From the NCBI GenBank assembly GCA_035559315.1, contig DATMBJ010000085.1, forward strand, positions 1 to 17,976: a stretch of DNA of 17,976 bases, read 5' to 3'. Shown one piece after another: positions 14,871 through 17,976 of the stretch. The notes beneath the pieces were generated by a model. It was not told the origin of the DNA and searched no databases. It saw only the letters and a list, made by a program, of their open reading frames with translations. Source of the stretch: DATLZM01 sp035559315 (GTDB taxonomy: Bacteria > Actinomycetota > UBA4738 > HRBIN12). The stretch's first letter is position 1. Every line of letters begins with the position of its first letter. The position numbers and the translations under genes are program-made.

Positions 14871-15477
14871 CTCCGACCGCGACCTCGCGCGCGCCATCGA
14901 GGCGCTCCTGTTCGTGTCGGACGAGCCGATCCCCGCCGCGGTGCTGGCGCAGGCCCTCGACGTCGATCGGCGGAGGGCGGAGGAGCTCTGCGACGCCCTG
15001 GCCCGGGAGTACGAGGAGCGGGGGGCGGGCCTCGTGCTCCGCAACGTGGCGGGCGGATGGCGGCTCGCGACGCACCCGGACGTCGCGCCGATCGTCGAGC
15101 GGTTCGTGCTCTCGGCCCGCCAGGCCAGGCTCACGAGGGCGGCCCTCGAGACCCTCGCGATCGTCGCGTACAAGCAGCCGGTCACCCGCCACCAGGTCTC
15201 CGCCATCCGCGGGGTGAACTCGGACGGCGTCCTCCGGGCGCTCGTGGATCGGGGGCTCATCCAGGAGGTCGGGAGGGACGACGCGCCCGGCCGCCCGGTC
15301 CTGTACGGGACCACCCCGGCCTTCCTCGAGCGGCTCGGGCTCCCGTCGCTCGCCGCGCTCCCCTCCCTGGCCCCGCTGCTGGGGGCCGACGCCGCGGCGG
15401 ACGAGGGGGTGGACCAGGCCGCGGACGACGGGGGGGACGGCGCCGACGGGGAGGGCCCGGGGACGGCGGGGGAATGA
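14839..15477 (+). CDS. scpB: Segregation and condensation protein B
   Basis: This is a protein of about 212 residues that binds ScpA in the SMC complex. Two winged-helix domains are visible: LARAIEALLFVSDEPIPAAVLAQAL opening the first (quoted here only as family-like; residues about 14-38), and TRAALETLAIVAYKQPVTRH with IRGVNSDGVLRALVDRGLI in the second, followed by GRPVLYGTTPAFLERLGL. The tail is acidic and disordered. I chose GTG 14839 over GTG 14782 because the added 19 residues are Gly/Arg-rich, have seven A/T third positions and resemble no ScpB. The chosen start has only a weak G-rich ribosome site and sits in a strong stem-loop. Confidence 0.93.
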   Translation: MNVEGRTYEGPSDRDLARAIEALLFVSDEPIPAAVLAQALDVDRRRAEELCDALAREYEERGAGLVLRNVAGGWRLATHPDVAPIVERFVLSARQARLTRAALETLAIVAYKQPVTRHQVSAIRGVNSDGVLRALVDRGLIQEVGRDDAPGRPVLYGTTPAFLERLGLPSLAALPSLAPLLGADAAADEGVDQAADDGGDGADGEGPGTAGE

Positions 15478-15479
15478 GC

Positions 15480-15494
15480 CCCTCCCCAGGAGGG
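15480..15494 (+). promoter_or_regulatory. Hairpin covering the ribosome-binding site of the pseudouridine synthase gene
   Basis: CCCTCC (15480-15485) and GGAGGG (15489-15494) form a perfect six-base-pair stem with a CCA loop. The right arm is the AGGAGG ribosome site of the next gene, five bases before its GTG start. The hairpin begins three bases after the scpB stop, so a ribosome finishing scpB would open it. This fits translational coupling, which is inferred. Confidence 0.5.
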
Positions 15495-15498
15495 CCGA

Positions 15499-16218
15499 GT
15501 GGGCGAGGAGCGGCTCCAGAAGGTCCTCGCGCGGGCGGGTTTCGGCTCCCGTCGAGCCTGCGAGGAGCTGATCGCCCGGGGGAGGGTCACCGTGAACGGG
15601 AGGGTGGCCCGCCTCGGGGACAGGGTCGATCCATCGCGGGACGTGGTCGAGGTCGATGGTTCGAGGGTGAACCTCGATCCGAACGTGAGATACTTCGCGT
15701 TGCACAAGCCCGCCGGGGTCGTGACGACGCTCCGGGACCCCCGGGGTCGACCGGATCTGCGAGGCCTCCTCCCGCCAGGCCCCCGGGTCTACCCCGTCGG
15801 CCGCCTGGACCGAGACTCGGAGGGTCTCCTGCTCCTCACGAACGACGGCGAGCTCGCCAACCGGGTGATGCACCCGAGGTACGGGGTGGAGAAGGAGTAC
15901 CTGGTCGAGGTGGAGGGGGAGCCGACCGAGCGAACGGCCCGCGCCCTCGAGCGGGGCGTCGAGCTCGAGGACGGCGTGGCCCGCGCCGTGTCGGCGCGGG
16001 TGGTCGGCCGCCGACCCGGCCGCGGTGCGCTCCGGGTCGTGATGGTGGAGGGCCGCAAACGCGAGGTGCGGCGGATGCTCGAGGCGCTCGGGTTCCCGGT
16101 CCGTCGCCTGGTCCGGCTCCGGGTCGGCCCGGTCCGGCTGGGGCGGCTCCGGCCTGGCCAGGTGCGGCCCCTCACGCCCGGCGAGGTCCGGGCCCTCTAC
16201 CGCGCGGCGGGCCTGTAG
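15499..16218 (+). CDS. rluB: RluB/RsuA-family pseudouridine synthase
   Basis: This 239-residue RNA-modifying enzyme has an N-terminal S4 RNA-binding domain (about 4-60, ERLQKVLARAGFGSRRACEE and GRVTVNG) and a catalytic domain with Asp104 in VGRLDRDSEGLLLLTNDG. KEYLVEVEG and KREVRRMLEALGFPV further support the RsuA/RluB/E/F family. These convert specific uridines of rRNA to pseudouridine; in this conserved position after scpB the 23S-acting RluB is the usual reading. The GTG start has a perfect AGGAGG five bases upstream, partly hidden in a hairpin. The 56-base gap to aroH contains a GC-rich inverted repeat. Confidence 0.93.
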   Translation: MGEERLQKVLARAGFGSRRACEELIARGRVTVNGRVARLGDRVDPSRDVVEVDGSRVNLDPNVRYFALHKPAGVVTTLRDPRGRPDLRGLLPPGPRVYPVGRLDRDSEGLLLLTNDGELANRVMHPRYGVEKEYLVEVEGEPTERTARALERGVELEDGVARAVSARVVGRRPGRGALRVVMVEGRKREVRRMLEALGFPVRRLVRLRVGPVRLGRLRPGQVRPLTPGEVRALYRAAGL

Positions 16219-16230
16219 CCTGTGCCCTCG

Positions 16231-16245
16231 CCGGCCCCGGGCCGG
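16231..16245 (+). other. GC-only inverted repeat between rluB and aroH
   Basis: CCGGCC (16231-16236) and GGCCGG (16240-16245) form a six-pair stem with a three-base loop, 12 bases after the rluB stop. There is no T-run after it, so it is not a standard intrinsic terminator. It could be a weak U-less terminator, or a chance product of base composition. A TAGCCT hexamer at 16216-16221 resembles a -10 but overlaps the rluB stop, and I do not rely on it. Confidence 0.25.
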
Positions 16246-16274
16246 TCGGCGGTCGGAGCAGGGAAGGAGGACGG

Positions 16275-16646
16275 ATGCGGGTGCGCGCCGCGCGGGGGGC
16301 GATCGTGGTCGCGGAGGACCGAGCGGAGGTCCTGCTGGAGGCCACCGAGCGGCTGCTCTCGGCGATGATCGAGCGGAACGGGGTCGAGCGGGAGGACCTG
16401 GTGAGCGTCCTCTTCACCGCGACGGAGGATCTTCGCTCGGCCTTCCCCGCGGAGGCGGCGCGGCGCATGGGTCTCGGGAAGGTGCCGCTCCTCTGCGCCA
16501 GGGAGATCCCCGTGGAAGGGTCGATGCCCCGTGTGATCAGGGTCCTGATGCACTTCCACTCCGAGCGGCCGCTCGGCGAGATCGAGCACGTCTACCTCGA
16601 CGGCGCCGAGTCGCTCCGGGACGATCTCGACGAGGTGGACACATGA
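16275..16646 (+). CDS. aroH: Chorismate mutase, AroH type
   Basis: This 123-residue monofunctional mutase turns chorismate into prephenate. It matches the Bacillus subtilis AroH trimer type: Arg7 in RGA, LFTATEDLRSAFPAEAARR (46-64, with Arg63), VPLLCAREIPVEGSMPRVIRV (70-90; Glu77 and Arg89 equal the known Glu78 and Arg90), and HVYLDGAESLRDDL with Tyr107. All five active-site residues are thus present. The ATG is set by AAGGAGG four bases upstream, the strongest ribosome site in the window. It overlaps tyrA as ATGA, so mutase and dehydrogenase are made together. Confidence 0.95.
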   Translation: MRVRAARGAIVVAEDRAEVLLEATERLLSAMIERNGVEREDLVSVLFTATEDLRSAFPAEAARRMGLGKVPLLCAREIPVEGSMPRVIRVLMHFHSERPLGEIEHVYLDGAESLRDDLDEVDT

Positions 16647-17839
16647 GCGGGGGTGGGACCGGATCGCCCGGCCGGGGCGGGACCGGGTCGCTCGGCCGGT
16701 GGCCGCGGCCGGCGGAGGCCGCCCCGGTCGATTCTCAGGTCGCGGACGACCCAGGACCGACGCGCCTCGCCATCGTCGGCACCGGCCTCATCGGGACGTC
16801 GGCGGCGATGGCCGCTGCGCGGGCGGGGATCTCCGTGCGGGCCTACGACACGGACCCCGTGGTCCTCGGCCGCGCCGGCGCGCAGGCGGGCTTCGAGGCG
16901 GCGGCATCCCTGGAGGACTGCGTGTCCGGGGCGGACGTGGTGCTGGTCTGCACGCCGTTGCCGGCGATCGCCGAGACGGCGGCCCGAGCGCTCGCCGCCT
17001 CGCCCGACGCCGTCGTGACCGACGCGGGCAGCGTGAAGGCGGGCGTGGTCCGGGGGGTCGAGCGCCTGGCGGGGGACGGCGCCGCCCGGTTCGTGGGCGG
17101 CCACCCGATGGGGGGCTCCGAGCGGTCGGGCCCCGACCACGCGTCGGCGTCGGTGCTGGACGGGATCGTGTGGGTGCTCACCCCCACCGCCCGGACGGAC
17201 CCCGGGGCCCTGGCCCGGGTACGCGCACTCGTGGGCCGGCTGGGCGCGCAGCCGGTCGAGATGGAGGCGGCTCGCCACGACCGGCTCGTGGCGGTCGTGA
17301 GCCATCTCCCACAGGTCGCGTCCACCGCTCTCATGGGCCTCGCGGCCGCCGAGGAGGCCGACGAGCCGCAGATCCTGCTCCTCGCCGCGGGCGGTTTCCG
17401 GGACCTCACGCGGCTGGCCGCCTCGAACCCCGCCCTCTGGAGCTCGATCCTCCTCGCCAACCGCGACGCGATCGCCGAGGCCATCGACCTCTACCGGGAG
17501 CGGCTCCGGTTCCTGCGCGAGCTCGTGGTCCAGGGCCGCGGGCCGGAGGTCGAGCGAGCCTTCGAGGAGGCGAAGCGGGCCAGGCTCTCGCTCTCGGCGA
17601 AGCCGCAGGTCCGGGCCGGGGTGGCGGTCCTCCAGGTCCCCGTCCCCGACCGTCCGGGCGTGCTCGCGGAGCTGACCGCCACCCTGGGTGGGGCCGGCGT
17701 CAACATCGAGGACCTCCAGATCGTCCACTCGCCCGAGGGCGGCAGGGGGATGGTCCACCTCACGGTCGGGGCGGCCGCCGCCGACGGCGCGCAGGCCGCG
17801 CTCGAGGCCCGGGGGTTCGACCCCGTGCGGCTGGCCTGA
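16643..17839 (+). CDS. tyrA: Prephenate dehydrogenase with C-terminal ACT domain
   Basis: This 398-residue enzyme oxidatively decarboxylates prephenate to 4-hydroxyphenylpyruvate in tyrosine synthesis. The NAD-binding fold begins at LAIVGTGLIGTS (42-53), followed by DAGSVK, GGHPMGGSE and VVSHLPQ, all diagnostic. The C-terminal 70 residues form an ACT domain (VPDRPGVLAELTATLGGAG, NIEDLQIVHSPEGG), which in this family usually senses tyrosine and gives feedback control. The first 40 residues are a Gly/Pro-rich extension with two eight-residue repeats. No other in-frame start lies before the Rossmann fold, so ATG 16643 is secure; GAGGTGG sits four bases upstream and the ATG overlaps the aroH stop. 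Confidence 0.95.
   Translation: MSGGGTGSPGRGGTGSLGRWPRPAEAAPVDSQVADDPGPTRLAIVGTGLIGTSAAMAAARAGISVRAYDTDPVVLGRAGAQAGFEAAASLEDCVSGADVVLVCTPLPAIAETAARALAASPDAVVTDAGSVKAGVVRGVERLAGDGAARFVGGHPMGGSERSGPDHASASVLDGIVWVLTPTARTDPGALARVRALVGRLGAQPVEMEAARHDRLVAVVSHLPQVASTALMGLAAAEEADEPQILLLAAGGFRDLTRLAASNPALWSSILLANRDAIAEAIDLYRERLRFLRELVVQGRGPEVERAFEEAKRARLSLSAKPQVRAGVAVLQVPVPDRPGVLAELTATLGGAGVNIEDLQIVHSPEGGRGMVHLTVGAAAADGAQAALEARGFDPVRLA
16652..16699 (+). repeat. Two tandem 24-base copies in the 5' end of tyrA
   Basis: Two adjacent 24-base units (16652-16675 and 16676-16699) match at 21 of 24 positions and are codon-aligned, encoding GGTGSPGR then GGTGSLGR. The pattern implies a recent in-frame duplication in a disordered N-terminal extension. 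Confidence 0.7.
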
Positions 17840-17846
17840 GCAGCCT

Positions 17847-17976
17847 ATGGGCGAGAGGTCAAATCGGGGAGCTGGACGTGTCGGTCCGTCCCGACGCTGG
17901 GGCCGGGTGGACGGTCCGATCGAGGTCGACGACGGGCGTGCCGCCGGGTCTCGGTGTGGGCCCGCACCCGCCTCCC
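17847..17976 (+). CDS. Possible start of the next gene, 3' partial (aroA candidate)
   Basis: After the tyrA stop an ATG at 17847 opens a frame without stops to the right edge (43 codons). Only the last part looks gene-like: from an in-frame GTG at 17907 it reads DGPIEVDDGRAAGSRCGPAP, which faintly resembles the start of EPSP synthases before their SKS motif. In several lineages aroA follows tyrA, which fits. A competing start is GTG 17878 in another frame, with GGGGAG six bases upstream, but its Pro/Gly-rich product is unlike anything I know. With so little sequence neither can be confirmed. Confidence 0.3.
   Translation, partial: MGERSNRGAGRVGPSRRWGRVDGPIEVDDGRAAGSRCGPAPAS

Noticed and set aside
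17840..17976. A minus-strand gene entering from the right edge
   Set aside because: The minus-strand translation is Arg/Pro-rich with no motif and all other genes run on the + strand.

Overview
The window is a very GC-rich, gene-dense bacterial chromosome segment. Every gene I can support lies on the + strand. Third codon positions are almost all G or C, GTG starts are common, and stops and starts overlap in most gene pairs. SteA, the SteB/MctB family, CTP synthase, a Nudix hydrolase, a Xer recombinase, ScpA, ScpB and an RluB-type synthase occur in an order broadly like the mycobacterial steA-mctB-pyrG-nudix-xerD-...-scpA-scpB-rluB region. This suggests an actinomycete. Other neighbours (deoB, deoA, a site-2-protease homologue, trpS, aroH, tyrA) recall gene orders I associate with deep-branching Actinomycetota and Clostridia, so a deep-branching actinomycete is my best guess. 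That assignment is inference.

Layout. (1) 1-3466: a tightly coupled four-gene operon of steA (5' end missing), a SteB/MctB-like protein, a family 2 glycosyltransferase and a short MraY/WecA-like membrane sugar-phosphate transferase. (2) 3467-7104: a probable promoter, pyrG, a Nudix hydrolase and a fused alpha/beta-hydrolase/class III cyclase. (3) 7105-12920: a promoter, alanine dehydrogenase, XerD-like recombinase, DksA/TraR zinc-finger protein, phosphopentomutase, a 27-codon small ORF, pyrimidine-nucleoside phosphorylase and a site-2-protease homologue that has lost its HExxH histidines. (4) 12921-17839: a promoter-like hexamer, trpS, scpA, scpB, a pseudouridine synthase, chorismate mutase and prephenate dehydrogenase. 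(5) 17840-17976: the possible start of the next gene, perhaps aroA.

How the genes fit together. deoB and deoA form a nucleoside-salvage pair. aroH and tyrA make prephenate and commit it to tyrosine. scpA and scpB encode the kleisin and accessory subunits of condensin and, with xerD, serve chromosome segregation. steA and steB are linked to septal wall work in corynebacteria. pyrG supplies CTP.

There is no RNA gene, insertion sequence, prophage or CRISPR array, and no gene-free stretch longer than about 130 bases. The least ordinary signals are the alternative-pairing RNA structure around the scpB start, the catalytically degenerate M50 homologue, the small ORF coupled to deoA, the unclear start of trpS, and the two envelope-type enzymes coupled to steA/steB.
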